DNA from: Clostridia bacterium
GTDB taxonomy: Bacteria > Bacillota > Clostridia > Christensenellales > Aristaeellaceae
Direction: 5' to 3'
DNA length: 64,000 bases
Assembly: GCA_017509255.1 (NCBI GenBank)
Contig: JAFWQA010000001.1
Span: 124,001-188,000 of the forward strand
Positions within the stretch are counted from its first letter, which is position 1. Every line of letters starts with the position of its first letter. Shown here in pieces: positions 17,896 to 26,171 of the stretch. Position numbers and translations under genes: made by a program. A model generated the notes under the pieces. It made no database searches. It saw only the letters and a list, made by a program, of their open reading frames with translations, and was not told the DNA's origin.

Positions 17896-19218
17896 TTATC
17901 CGACAAACTCGTGGTAGATGGCATGGATTGTGGCTTCAAAATCACTGTCGTTGACACCGACGATGATGCTCAGCTCGCTGGAGCCCTGATCGATCATGCG
18001 GACGTTGATCCGTGAACGGCTCATGGCACTGAAGAGACGGGCAGCGGTGCCGCAGTTGTGCACCATGCCGCGTCCGACCGTGGCAATGATGGACATATTG
18101 TCGTTGACGGAAACGGAGCCGCTGTCATCCACCAGCGCTTCCAGCTTCTGCAGGACTTCCTCCCGGTGCGGCGCAAGCGCCTCGCTGGCGACCACCACGC
18201 ACATGGAATCGATGCCGGTGGGCATGTGTTCAAAGGAAATACCCGCATCCTCCAGCACCTGAAGCACCTTGCGGCCGAAACCGACCTCGCTGTTCATCAT
18301 ATTTTTTTCGATGCTGATAACACTGTAGCCTTTATGGCCGGCAATACCCGTGATGGTGGGAACGGAGATCTCGTTGGGCGCGTTCTTGCTGATCAGCGTG
18401 CCGGGGTGATAGGGCTTGTTGGTGTTGCGGATATTGGTAGGGATCCCGGCCCGGTGAACGGGGAACATGGCATCCTCATGAAGCACGGAGGCTCCCATGT
18501 GGCTCAGTTCACGGAGCTCTTTATACGTAATGGAGGATATTTCGGCAGGCCCGTCAATGATCCGGGGATCCGCCATCAGGAAACCGGACACATCCGTCCA
18601 GTTCTCATAGACATCCGCGTTGACGGCGCGGGAAACAAGGGCGCCGGTGATGTCGCTGCCCCCGCGGGAAAAGGTACGGACTTCACCGCTTTTCGTGGCG
18701 CCGTAGAAGCCCGGAACAACAGAAGGCTTTCCGTCCGCCAGCAGGGCGGAAAGGCGGGTCTGCGTTTCCTCATCGTCCAGGATCCCGTCTTCACGGAAGA
18801 CGATACCGTCCGCAGCGTCTACGAAACGCCAGCCCAGGTAATCCGCCATCAGCAGGCCGCAGAGATATTCACCGCGGCTGGCGCACCAGTCCCGGCTGTT
18901 TCCGGAAGCGATGCCCTGATGCACCTGATCCAGCGCGGATTCGATATCGACCTTCAGATGCAGATTCTGTGCAATGGAAAGATATCTCTCACGGATTTTC
19001 ACGAACTGATCTTCAAAAGTATTTCCGGCCGCGGCGAGCGCATGGCAGGAATACAGAAGGTCCGTCACTTTATCATCCGTGGGATATCTCTTGCCGGGAG
19101 CGCTGGGGATCAGATAACGGCGAGTGGGTTCCAGTTCCAGAATACTGCGAACCTTGCGGAACTGCTCATCGTTGGCCAGAGAGCTTCCGCCGAATTTGGT
19201 TACGATACATTCAAGCAC
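17896..19218 (-). CDS. lysC: Aspartate kinase (aspartokinase)
   Basis: 440 residues. It phosphorylates aspartate at the head of lysine, threonine and methionine synthesis. The kinase domain begins with TKFGGSS and has SRGGSDITGAL near residue 200; two ACT domains fill the C-terminal 150 residues, which indicates feedback control by an end-product amino acid. I chose GTG 19218 because GGAGG lies 9 bases upstream; an in-frame ATG at 19239 lies before that site. No lysine riboswitch is visible in the short leader. Confidence 0.93.
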   Translation of the reverse strand: MLECIVTKFGGSSLANDEQFRKVRSILELEPTRRYLIPSAPGKRYPTDDKVTDLLYSCHALAAAGNTFEDQFVKIRERYLSIAQNLHLKVDIESALDQVHQGIASGNSRDWCASRGEYLCGLLMADYLGWRFVDAADGIVFREDGILDDEETQTRLSALLADGKPSVVPGFYGATKSGEVRTFSRGGSDITGALVSRAVNADVYENWTDVSGFLMADPRIIDGPAEISSITYKELRELSHMGASVLHEDAMFPVHRAGIPTNIRNTNKPYHPGTLISKNAPNEISVPTITGIAGHKGYSVISIEKNMMNSEVGFGRKVLQVLEDAGISFEHMPTGIDSMCVVVASEALAPHREEVLQKLEALVDDSGSVSVNDNMSIIATVGRGMVHNCGTAARLFSAMSRSRINVRMIDQGSSELSIIVGVNDSDFEATIHAIYHEFVG

Positions 19219-19254
19219 CTGAGATTTCCTCCAATCCATTACATACCAAATTAC

Positions 19255-19284
19255 ATCTTACTGCCTGTATGGACGGATTGTCAA
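19255..19284 (-). promoter_or_regulatory. Promoter for lysC-rfbD
   Basis: On the minus strand TTGACA (19279-19284), an 18-base spacer and TAAGAT (19255-19260). The leader would be about 30 bases, too short for a riboswitch. Confidence 0.65.
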
Positions 19285-19304
19285 GCTTTGCGTTTTCGGG
19301 CTGC

Positions 19305-19964
19305 TCAAATGGCATAGGTGGCCGTCAGGACGGTGATCTCCGAGGCGCCGGCGGACCGCAGGCTTTCAATACAGCGCAGCGCCGTGGTGCCCGTGGTCAG
19401 CACGTCATCCGTCAGAAGAACAGGGAAATGAATGGGCTCCAGCGGCTGAAAAACACCCTTCAGATTGGCGGCGCGCCGGGTTTTTCCCAGCCCCTCCTGC
19501 GTATGCGCGCGGACTTTTGTCCGGGCCAGGAGCGGGCGGCACGGGAGGCCGAGACGATCCGCAAAGGCCCGGGCCAGCGTTTCCCCGTGATCGATGCAGC
19601 GCTCCCGCCGGCGGGAGGCAGGCATCGGTACGAAAGTCACCACGGTGTCGGGAGAAAAGGAAAGGCCTTCGGGCAGAGGAAGAAGAACGGAAGCCAGTTC
19701 ATTCGCGGCTCCGGAAACGGCGCCGTGCTTGAGTTGCAGGACAAGGGAACGCGCGACGCCCCGGTGGGGCCGGAGAGAATAAGCGGAAACACCCGAAAGA
19801 TCCCTGAAGCGCCAGAAGGAGAGCATGTCGCCGTAAAGCAGTTCTTCCCGGCAGGCGGGACAAAGACGGGTTCCGTCCGAAACAGTACCGCAACACAGGC
19901 ATACCGCGCCTTCCGGATACAGGATCTCCTTCAGAAGGACGGGAAGCTTCATGCTCATCTTCAT
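19305..19964 (-). CDS. comFC: ComF-family phosphoribosyltransferase-like protein
   Basis: 219 residues. An N-terminal zinc-finger pair (CLCC at about 22-25 and CPAC at about 35-38) precedes a type I phosphoribosyltransferase domain with the PRPP loop VLLTDDVLTTGTT (about 183-195). ComFC proteins help single-stranded DNA uptake during natural transformation, though many have no tested function. It overlaps the helicase gene recD2 by 4 bases, a DNA-processing partner, which fits a role in DNA handling. Confidence 0.85.
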   Translation of the reverse strand: MKMSMKLPVLLKEILYPEGAVCLCCGTVSDGTRLCPACREELLYGDMLSFWRFRDLSGVSAYSLRPHRGVARSLVLQLKHGAVSGAANELASVLLPLPEGLSFSPDTVVTFVPMPASRRRERCIDHGETLARAFADRLGLPCRPLLARTKVRAHTQEGLGKTRRAANLKGVFQPLEPIHFPVLLTDDVLTTGTTALRCIESLRSAGASEITVLTATYAI

Positions 19965-22189
19965 AAAAGATCCGCCGTTTCCCGCAGGCGCTGTGACAGC
20001 GTGGTGCAGCGCTGCGCGATATGATCGTTCTGAACCATGGCGCGGATGACTTCCTCGCTGCCGACGAGGACCACCAGGTTCCGGGCGCGTGTCAGCGCGG
20101 TGTAGAAAAGATTCCGGGTCAGAAGCATCGGCGGACCTCCGACAACGGGCATGACAACGACCGGGAACTCACTGCCCTGGCTTTTGTGGACGGACAGACA
20201 GTACGCGGGACTCAGATCTTCCAGATCCTCTGTTTCGTAGGTGACCGCTTTTTCTTCATCAAAGAGGACCGTCAAAGTATGCTCCTGCGGATCGACGGCT
20301 GTGATAAAACCGACGTCTCCGTTGAAAATGCCGTTCCCCGAATCCTGAACGGCGGGCGTATTCCGGAACCAGGCGATATCGTAATTGTTCCGGTTCTGAA
20401 TGACTTTATCGCCCAGGCGGAACACGGTATTTCCCCAGGTCAGCTGGGGAACGTTCTTTCCGGGAGGATTCAATGCCGCCTGCAGCAGCTCGTTCAGGCG
20501 GTTGACGCCGCAGTCCCCCTTTTTTGTCGGCGCCAGGACCTGGATGCTGCGGATCGCCTGAGAAGCGGCTTCCTTTTCCGGAAATCCGAGATACGCGGGG
20601 AGACGGCGCGTCACCAGGGAAACGATCGTTTCGGCGGCATCCAGCGCGGAGAGCTTCCGTTCAAAGAAAAAGTCTGTTCCTTTTTCGTTGAGCAAAGGCA
20701 TTTTTCCGCTGTTGATCAGGTGGGCGTTGACAACGATCCGGCTGCTTTCGCTTTGACGGAAGATATCCGTCAGGCGGGCGCAGGGAACCTCACCGCTGGT
20801 GAGAATATCCCCGAGCACATTGCCCGGGCCGACGCTGGGAAGCTGATCCGCGTCGCCGACAAGGATCAGGCGGGTGCCGGGCTCGATGGCTCGCAGCAGC
20901 GCGCGCATCAGAAGGATATCGATCATGGAGGCTTCGTCGACGATGACGCAGTCCGCCTCAACGGGGTTATCGGCATTCCGGGCAAAAGTACCCTCCTCCC
21001 CTCCGAATTCGAGAAGGCGGTGGATTGTTTTGCTTTCATGCCCGGTGGCTTCCGTCATCCTTTTGGCGGCGCGGCCCGTCGGCGCGCAGAGGACGGTTTC
21101 GTTTTCCTGTGAAAGAAGCTCGAGGATACAGTTGATGATCGTGGTTTTTCCTGTTCCCGGTCCGCCGGTAATGACGAAGACGCCGGTTTCCAGCGCCTGG
21201 ACGATCGTTTCCCGCTGACGGAGGGAAAAGGAGATGCCGTGCTTCTTTTCAAAAGAAGACACAGCGCGGGAGGATCCGGCGTATTTTCCGGGACGGACGG
21301 CGAGCATCAGTTCGCGGATCCGCAGCGCGACTTCTTTTTCGGCACGCTCAAAGACAGGCAGATAGACCCGACGGGGACCGTTTTCCCCGGCTTCGGCAAC
21401 CAGTTCCCTGCGGAACAGAAGCGAGCCGAGGCAGCGGTCGCAGTAATCGGCGGATACCTGCAGAAGCCCTGCGGAAAGCCTGCAAAGCTCGTCCTCGGGA
21501 AGAAAAACATGCCCGGAGGATACGGAGGCCTCCTGAAGCACGTATTTTATCGCGCAGCAGACGCGGTTTTCACTGTCCGGGGCGATGCCGAGAGCGGCGC
21601 CGATCCGGTCCGCGGTGCGGAAACCGATCCCGTCCAGATCGTCACATAGCCGGTAGGGATTTGACTTGATGAGATCCACGGCCTGATCGCCGTAATACTT
21701 TCCGATACGGATGGCAAGGGCCGGAGAAATACCGTAGGACTGCAGAAAGATCATGGCTGTGCGCGCACCCTGCTGTTCCCGGTAGCTTTCGGCGATCAGA
21801 GCCATCTTCTTTTTCCCGATACCGGGGATCTCTGTCAGGCGCTCCGGATGCTCGCTGAGGACGGAGAGGGTCTCCTCACCGAAATGAGAGACGATCAGCT
21901 CAGCTGTGGAAGGACCGACGCCCTTGATGACCCCGCTGGCAAGATAGCGCTCAATACCCAGCAGCGTGGTTGGCTGCCGGATCTCGAAAGAGACGCTTCT
22001 GAACTGGCGTCCGTAGGATTTGTGCTCGGACCAGTCCCCGCAGAAGAGGACCTGCTCGCCGGGGGTCAGCTCCGGCAGATTGCCGACAACAGTCACTTCA
22101 GACCGTCCGGAACGGACGGACACAACGGAATAACCGTTTTCCTCATTGCGGAAAACGGTGCCGAGGACACTTGCTTCCAGCCGTTCCAT
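19961..22189 (-). CDS. recD2: ATP-dependent RecD2-like DNA helicase
   Basis: 742 residues, the usual length of RecD2, the stand-alone RecD-like 5'-3' helicase of Firmicutes. The N-terminal OB-like domain is followed by helix-hairpin-helix segments (IPGIGKKK near 121), then the SF1 motor: Walker A GGPGTGKTT (342-350), VDEASMID, GDADQLPSVGPG and the final CLSVHKSQGSEFP (motif V region). No recB or recC is present, which separates it from RecBCD. It is the first gene of an operon with comFC. Confidence 0.93.
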   Translation of the reverse strand: MERLEASVLGTVFRNEENGYSVVSVRSGRSEVTVVGNLPELTPGEQVLFCGDWSEHKSYGRQFRSVSFEIRQPTTLLGIERYLASGVIKGVGPSTAELIVSHFGEETLSVLSEHPERLTEIPGIGKKKMALIAESYREQQGARTAMIFLQSYGISPALAIRIGKYYGDQAVDLIKSNPYRLCDDLDGIGFRTADRIGAALGIAPDSENRVCCAIKYVLQEASVSSGHVFLPEDELCRLSAGLLQVSADYCDRCLGSLLFRRELVAEAGENGPRRVYLPVFERAEKEVALRIRELMLAVRPGKYAGSSRAVSSFEKKHGISFSLRQRETIVQALETGVFVITGGPGTGKTTIINCILELLSQENETVLCAPTGRAAKRMTEATGHESKTIHRLLEFGGEEGTFARNADNPVEADCVIVDEASMIDILLMRALLRAIEPGTRLILVGDADQLPSVGPGNVLGDILTSGEVPCARLTDIFRQSESSRIVVNAHLINSGKMPLLNEKGTDFFFERKLSALDAAETIVSLVTRRLPAYLGFPEKEAASQAIRSIQVLAPTKKGDCGVNRLNELLQAALNPPGKNVPQLTWGNTVFRLGDKVIQNRNNYDIAWFRNTPAVQDSGNGIFNGDVGFITAVDPQEHTLTVLFDEEKAVTYETEDLEDLSPAYCLSVHKSQGSEFPVVVMPVVGGPPMLLTRNLFYTALTRARNLVVLVGSEEVIRAMVQNDHIAQRCTTLSQRLRETADLL

Positions 22190-22221
22190 ACCTGTTCCCT
22201 TTCCCGTTGGTTCTATCGGGA

Positions 22222-22250
22222 ATCATACCATAAAAAACGGTTCTTGTCAT
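22222..22250 (-). promoter_or_regulatory. Promoter for recD2-comFC
   Basis: Minus strand: ATGACA (22245-22250), 17-base spacer, TATGAT (22222-22227). Its -35 box overlaps the -35 box of the divergent promoter at 22244-22272. Confidence 0.55.
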
Positions 22251-22272
22251 TAAACGGAAGCTTTGATATAAT
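22244..22272 (+). promoter_or_regulatory. Promoter for the PG-binding protein at 22311
   Basis: TTGTCA (22244-22249), 17-base spacer, perfect TATAAT (22267-22272). The leader is about 32 bases. Confidence 0.75.
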
Positions 22273-22310
22273 ATGCGCGAACTGGGAAAAGGGGAAGGAA
22301 GTGCGTAAAA

Positions 22311-23525
22311 ATGGATCTTTTGAAGACGATGCTTGCCTATATGGCGACAACATTCCTTGTTGCCGTACAAAGCACATCCGCTCCCGTAGCAACCCCTGTC
22401 CCGACACTGACTCCCGTTCCGGAATCCGCGATCGTAGTCCTGACCGAAATGCCGGAAACGGTGACGGCGATACCGACCGTTTCCGTCACGCCCGCCCCTG
22501 TTCCGCTGATTACGGCAAATACTTCGGCATATCACAATCTTGCCATGGGGGATAAGGGCGCAGAGGTCCGCAGGCTTCAGGAAAAGCTGATCGAGCTTGG
22601 CTATCTGCCGGAAGGGGCGGCGGACGGAGCCTACGGCCGCCAGACCTATAACGCGGTCAGAAAATTCCAGTATTACAACGGCCTGGCTCAGGACGGCATT
22701 GCGGGAAGAGCCACGCAGACCAACCTGTTTGAAAATCCGGACATCGCTCCGTGCCCGACGGACACTCCGACACCGGAGATAACCGCAACGCCCGAACCGA
22801 AGGAAACCCCGGCCCCCGTTACGGAAACGCCGGTCCCGGTCACGGAAACTCCGGCGCCGGTTACGGAAACACCGGCTCCCGCCACGGACACTCCGGTCCC
22901 GGTTACGGAAACACCGGCTCCCGCTACGGATACCCCGGCCCCGGCCACAGAGACACCGATTCCGGTTACAGAAACACCGGTGACTGCCGCGGAGACCCCT
23001 GCGGCGGAGAAAGAAGAACTGCCGGACGAAACTGCCGTGCCCGAGGCGACGGAAACCCCGGAGCTGGCCGAGGTGGAGGAAGACGTAGAGCTGAGCTCCG
23101 AGGATATCGCCGGATGGGTCGTTTTGAACGACGGCGGGAAACAGCTGAGCTGGAGCGAAATGAGCGACGGCATTCCGGTTGAACGCGCGCCCCGCCTGCG
23201 GGAAGCGGAGGGCCGCATACGCGTCAGCCTGGATGACCTGGTCCGCTGCCTGGAGGACTGGGAACTGACAGACGATACGGAGACGGTCGTTCTGGAAGCG
23301 GAAGGCTATACCATAGGCCTATATAACGGAAAGACAGAAAGGCAGGCCTCCGTGGACGGAGTGGAGCTGCCCATGACCAGACAGGATTTCGACTTCGGAA
23401 GCGGCCATTTCATCGACGCGTCTTTCCTGACAAAGCTGATGAACGGAACGGCGGAGTGGGATGCCGAGGAGACCACGCTGATGCTGCGCATTCCGAGCCG
23501 TGAGGCCGCTCTGGCGACCGACTGA
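22311..23525 (+). CDS. Envelope protein: PG-binding domain, Pro/Thr repeat stalk, amine-oxidase-N-like domain
   Basis: 404 residues with a hydrophobic N-terminal segment (about 3-20) that may act as signal peptide or anchor. A single PG_binding_1 domain (about 78-140, LQEKLIELGY, DGIAGRATQ) is followed by a Pro/Thr-rich stalk with nine heptapeptide repeats of the type PVTETPA, and an acidic stretch. The last 150 residues resemble the copper-amine-oxidase N-terminal-like domain common in clostridial wall proteins (GRIRVSLDDLVRCLE, HFIDASFLTKLMNG, TTLMLRIPS). A wall-anchored structural or binding role is likely; no enzyme motif is visible. Confidence 0.72.
   Translation: MDLLKTMLAYMATTFLVAVQSTSAPVATPVPTLTPVPESAIVVLTEMPETVTAIPTVSVTPAPVPLITANTSAYHNLAMGDKGAEVRRLQEKLIELGYLPEGAADGAYGRQTYNAVRKFQYYNGLAQDGIAGRATQTNLFENPDIAPCPTDTPTPEITATPEPKETPAPVTETPVPVTETPAPVTETPAPATDTPVPVTETPAPATDTPAPATETPIPVTETPVTAAETPAAEKEELPDETAVPEATETPELAEVEEDVELSSEDIAGWVVLNDGGKQLSWSEMSDGIPVERAPRLREAEGRIRVSLDDLVRCLEDWELTDDTETVVLEAEGYTIGLYNGKTERQASVDGVELPMTRQDFDFGSGHFIDASFLTKLMNGTAEWDAEETTLMLRIPSREAALATD
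22815..23003 (+). repeat. Nine tandem 21-bp coding repeats (PxTETPx heptapeptide)
   Basis: The consensus peptide is P-V-T-E-T-P-A, with Ala for Val in units 4, 6 and 7, Asp for Glu in units 4 and 6, and a degenerate last unit (TAAETPA). The units stay in frame, so copy-number change would lengthen or shorten the stalk. Confidence 0.85.
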
Positions 23526-23526
23526 T

Positions 23527-23555
23527 TTGCGAAAGCGCGGAAAAAGGAGTATAAT
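23527..23555 (+). promoter_or_regulatory. Promoter for the HPr-like gene
   Basis: TTGCGA (23527-23532), 17-base spacer, TATAAT (23550-23555), starting two bases after the previous stop codon. Confidence 0.7.
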
Positions 23556-23588
23556 ATATTCATCCGCTGCGAAGGAGGTGCTTCACGG

Positions 23589-23816
23589 ATGAAGACAGTT
23601 ACGATCAGGCTGAGCCTGGTGGAAAACGTCAATCAGTTTGTCAATATTGTCGGGCGGTATCCGTTCGAGATGGATTTGCGGGCAGGGCGTCACGTTGTTG
23701 ACGCAAAGTCCATTCTGGGGATTTTTTCCCTGGATCTCAGCAGACCGATCACACTTGAAATCTACAGTGCGGACTGTGATCAGCTGCTGGAGGAGATCAA
23801 GCCTTTCCTGGAATAA
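23589..23816 (+). CDS. HPr-like protein lacking the phospho-histidine
   Basis: 75 residues with an AAGGAGGTG site upstream. The fold of HPr is recognisable: a first strand, a helix, then DAKSILGIFSLDLS, which matches the KSIMGVMSL block of HPr, with Ser41 at the position of the regulatory Ser46. The active-site block GIHARPA is absent; the corresponding residues read VENVNQFV, so no histidine is available for PEP-dependent phosphotransfer. The B. subtilis regulator Crh also lacks this His and keeps Ser46, so a Crh-like regulatory role is possible. The gene has its own promoter and terminator. Confidence 0.75.
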   Translation: MKTVTIRLSLVENVNQFVNIVGRYPFEMDLRAGRHVVDAKSILGIFSLDLSRPITLEIYSADCDQLLEEIKPFLE

Positions 23817-23831
23817 CATATTGATGAATGC

Positions 23832-23867
23832 AAACCGCTGCGACTCCGGGCCGCAGCGGTTTTTTTT
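23832..23867 (+). terminator. Rho-independent terminator after the HPr-like gene
   Basis: 11-bp perfect stem (23832-23842 with 23852-23862), 9-base loop, and eight T from 23860. Confidence 0.92.
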
Positions 23868-23913
23868 GCCAAAAGACGGACGTTGTCTTCTAAAAAAGTA
23901 AAATTCAGCTGAA

Positions 23914-23926
23914 AAATCCGAACTTT
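23914..23926 (+). promoter_or_regulatory. PurBox (PurR operator)
   Basis: The 13 bases fit the B. subtilis PurBox consensus AWWWCCGAACWWT at every position. A degenerate inverted copy (core ATTCGA, 23949-23954) lies downstream, close to the usual paired arrangement. Both sit on the promoter of the purR-type gene, which suggests autoregulation. Confidence 0.7.
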
Positions 23927-23940
23927 TTACCGAATGTAGC

Positions 23941-23969
23941 TTTCCAATATTCGAATTCAGTGCTATAAT
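23941..23969 (+). promoter_or_regulatory. Promoter for purR
   Basis: TTTCCA (23941-23946), 17-base spacer, extended -10 TGCTATAAT ending at 23969. The half-site at 23949-23954 lies in its spacer. Confidence 0.7.
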
Positions 23970-24016
23970 CCATCTGTTTATGAAGTTTTACTACGAGGGT
24001 GAAGGAGAGAAAACCC

Positions 24017-24841
24017 GTGGAAAAAATTCGCCGTAATGAACGTATGAGCGCCATGCTGAAGATGCTGTCCGATTCACCGAACCGCCTGTTTACCCTGAGT
24101 TCCTTCTGCGAGCTTTTCGGTTCGGCGAAATCCACGATGAGCGAGGATATTGACGCGCTTCGCCGGGTGGCGGATACTTTTGACCTGGGGAAAATCGAGA
24201 CGGTCACGGGGGCAGCCGGGGGCGTTATTTACCGTCCCGTGATCAGCCCCGCGAAAGCCTGCGGCTATATTGAGACGCTGTGCGACAGGCTCAGCGGACA
24301 GGAGCGGGTGCTGCCCGGCGGTTTTCTCTATTATTCCGATATACTCAGTGAGCCGGAAGCCGTGAACCGGATGGGAGAGATCATCGCCACGGAGTATTAT
24401 ACCGGCACGCCGGATTTTGTGCTGACCATGGAAACAAAAGGGATCCCGGTAGCCTTTGCCACCGCGAACGCGTTGGGAGTCCCGCTTGTGATCGCCCGGC
24501 ATTCCTCCAAGGTTTATGAAGGCTCGGCGGTGAACATCAATTATGTATCCGGATCCGGAAGCATTGAAACGATGAGCCTGAGCCGGCGCGCGGTAAAAGA
24601 AAATCAGCGCGCTCTGATCGTGGATGATTTCCTCAAGGGAGGCGGGACCGCCAAGGGAATGGTGGAGCTGATGCGGGAATTCAACGTCAGCGTGATCGGC
24701 ATGGCTTTTGTGATGGCGACGGTCAACCCGGTCAAGAAGCGGGTCAGCGGGGAGAAGGCGCTGATGACCCTGGAGATCCGGGACGGAGATCCCGCGGAAG
24801 CGATCGTCCGGCCGGCTGAATGGCTCTGCAGGATCGGATAA
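24017..24841 (+). CDS. purR: Pur operon repressor PurR
   Basis: 274 residues. An N-terminal winged-helix domain (about 1-70, with LFGSAKSTMSEDI as recognition region) is joined to a phosphoribosyltransferase-type domain whose PRPP-binding loop reads LIVDDFLKGGGTAKGMV (about 202-218). Firmicute PurR binds PurBoxes in front of purine genes and is released by PRPP. GTG 24017 was taken because AAGGAG lies just upstream; an in-frame GTG at 23999 precedes that site. A near-perfect PurBox lies on its own promoter. Confidence 0.93.
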   Translation: MEKIRRNERMSAMLKMLSDSPNRLFTLSSFCELFGSAKSTMSEDIDALRRVADTFDLGKIETVTGAAGGVIYRPVISPAKACGYIETLCDRLSGQERVLPGGFLYYSDILSEPEAVNRMGEIIATEYYTGTPDFVLTMETKGIPVAFATANALGVPLVIARHSSKVYEGSAVNINYVSGSGSIETMSLSRRAVKENQRALIVDDFLKGGGTAKGMVELMREFNVSVIGMAFVMATVNPVKKRVSGEKALMTLEIRDGDPAEAIVRPAEWLCRIG

Positions 24842-24854
24842 TGCGGGGGAAAAG

Positions 24855-24882
24855 TTGCCAAGAGTTCCTTTTCTGTGATAAT
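24855..24882 (+). promoter_or_regulatory. Promoter for the HlyD-like/yggS/sepF operon
   Basis: TTGCCA (24855-24860), 16-base spacer, GATAAT (24877-24882) with an upstream TGT extension. Confidence 0.65.
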
Positions 24883-24918
24883 ATTATTTGATAATCCGCA
24901 GGGAAGGGGGAAACAGCG

Positions 24919-26154
24919 TTGTATCAGACAATGCCGCCGCAGCAGCCGCAGATGCCTGAACCTCAGCAGGATCGCGGGCGTATGAGCGTGCTGCAGATCA
25001 TGCTGATCGTTCTTGTGCTGGGCTTCGTGGTCTGGTATCTGGTCACCGCGCTGACACCGGAACCCGAACGCTACGGTATCATATCCGCGGGTACGATCGG
25101 GAACCGCTATGCGGGAGACTGCCTGATCGTCCGCGATGAAACACCCTATGACGCCGAAGGCGTCAGCAGCGTGGATTATATTGCGGATGAGGGCGCCCGT
25201 GTTTTCCGCGGGACAACGGTCTGCAATGTTTATTCGTCCGGATTCAGCACGCGTGAAATGACGACGCTGCAGGATTACCGGAACCAGATCAAGGAATACC
25301 AGATCAAACTGCTCCGTGCCGAGATAGCTACGGACGTCAGGATGGAAAAACTGGAATCGGAAGTTATGACCTGCGCGCGCCAGGTCCGGGAGATCGTCTG
25401 GGGCAGCAGGAGCAATATGGGAAACCAGGAAACTCTGCTCAGCGCGGCGATCCTTGCGCGGCAGAACTTTCTGCGGCAGAAATACAGTGAGGATCAGCGC
25501 ATGACCCGCCTGTACGATGACGAGCAGAGCCAGCTGCAGCGTATCAGCAGCTGGACAAAGCAGTTTGCCGCCATGTGGGAGGGCATCGTCAGCTTTTATT
25601 CCGACGGCTATGAGTACGGGCTGACCGTCGAAAATTATGACCAGTTTACACCTGCCCAGGTGCGGAGCATGCTCAACGGGGAAAAACCGAAGCAGACATC
25701 CGTGCAGAAGGGAAAAACGACAGTTTTCCGGATCGTCCGTGACGGCTCCTGGAACGTTCTGATGACGGTCCGCGATCCGCAGTGGAACCCTGTGGAAGGG
25801 GCGAGCTATGAACTGAAGCTGGAAAGCTTCAAGGATACGACAGTACAGGCCAGGGTCGTTTCCTTCACCCGGAGCGGGGGAGAAATGGTGGTCCGGCTGA
25901 GTGTCCAGGCGCCGGTGCAGCCCGTTCTGTATGTGCGCACCTGTACGGGAGAACTGGGCGACAATGTTTCCACCCTGAAGGTTCCGGAGCGGGCGATTTT
26001 CATTCAGGACCAGATGCCCGGCATCGTTGTGGTGGACAGGGGCATTGAGGGCTTCGTTCCGGTGAACATCCTGGAGAGGAAAGACGGAGAGGCTTTCATA
26101 GAAGCCATTCAGCAGGGCTACCTGTTCGAGGGACAGACGGTCCGCCTGTTCTGA
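24919..26154 (+). CDS. HlyD-like membrane-anchored protein of the sepF operon
   Basis: 411 residues from TTG 24919 (AAGGGGG at ideal distance; an ATG four codons later is an alternative). A Pro/Gln-rich cytoplasmic start is followed by one membrane segment (about 24-43, LQIMLIVLVLGFVVWYLV) and a long extracellular part with a split biotinyl-lipoyl-like region flanking helices (about 110-215), the build of HlyD-type adaptors. No ABC exporter partner is nearby. Similar proteins occur beside yggS and sepF in Clostridia, so a link to division or wall assembly is more likely than export. Confidence 0.7.
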   Translation: MYQTMPPQQPQMPEPQQDRGRMSVLQIMLIVLVLGFVVWYLVTALTPEPERYGIISAGTIGNRYAGDCLIVRDETPYDAEGVSSVDYIADEGARVFRGTTVCNVYSSGFSTREMTTLQDYRNQIKEYQIKLLRAEIATDVRMEKLESEVMTCARQVREIVWGSRSNMGNQETLLSAAILARQNFLRQKYSEDQRMTRLYDDEQSQLQRISSWTKQFAAMWEGIVSFYSDGYEYGLTVENYDQFTPAQVRSMLNGEKPKQTSVQKGKTTVFRIVRDGSWNVLMTVRDPQWNPVEGASYELKLESFKDTTVQARVVSFTRSGGEMVVRLSVQAPVQPVLYVRTCTGELGDNVSTLKVPERAIFIQDQMPGIVVVDRGIEGFVPVNILERKDGEAFIEAIQQGYLFEGQTVRLF

Positions 26155-26171
26155 GCGGGGAGGAAAGAGCA

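Noticed and set aside
19219-19304. Lysine riboswitch before lysC
   Set aside because: The leader is about 30 bases after the predicted start, far too short.
22815-23003. Tandem repeats as a CRISPR array
   Set aside because: The units are contiguous, in frame and coding, with no spacers and no cas genes.
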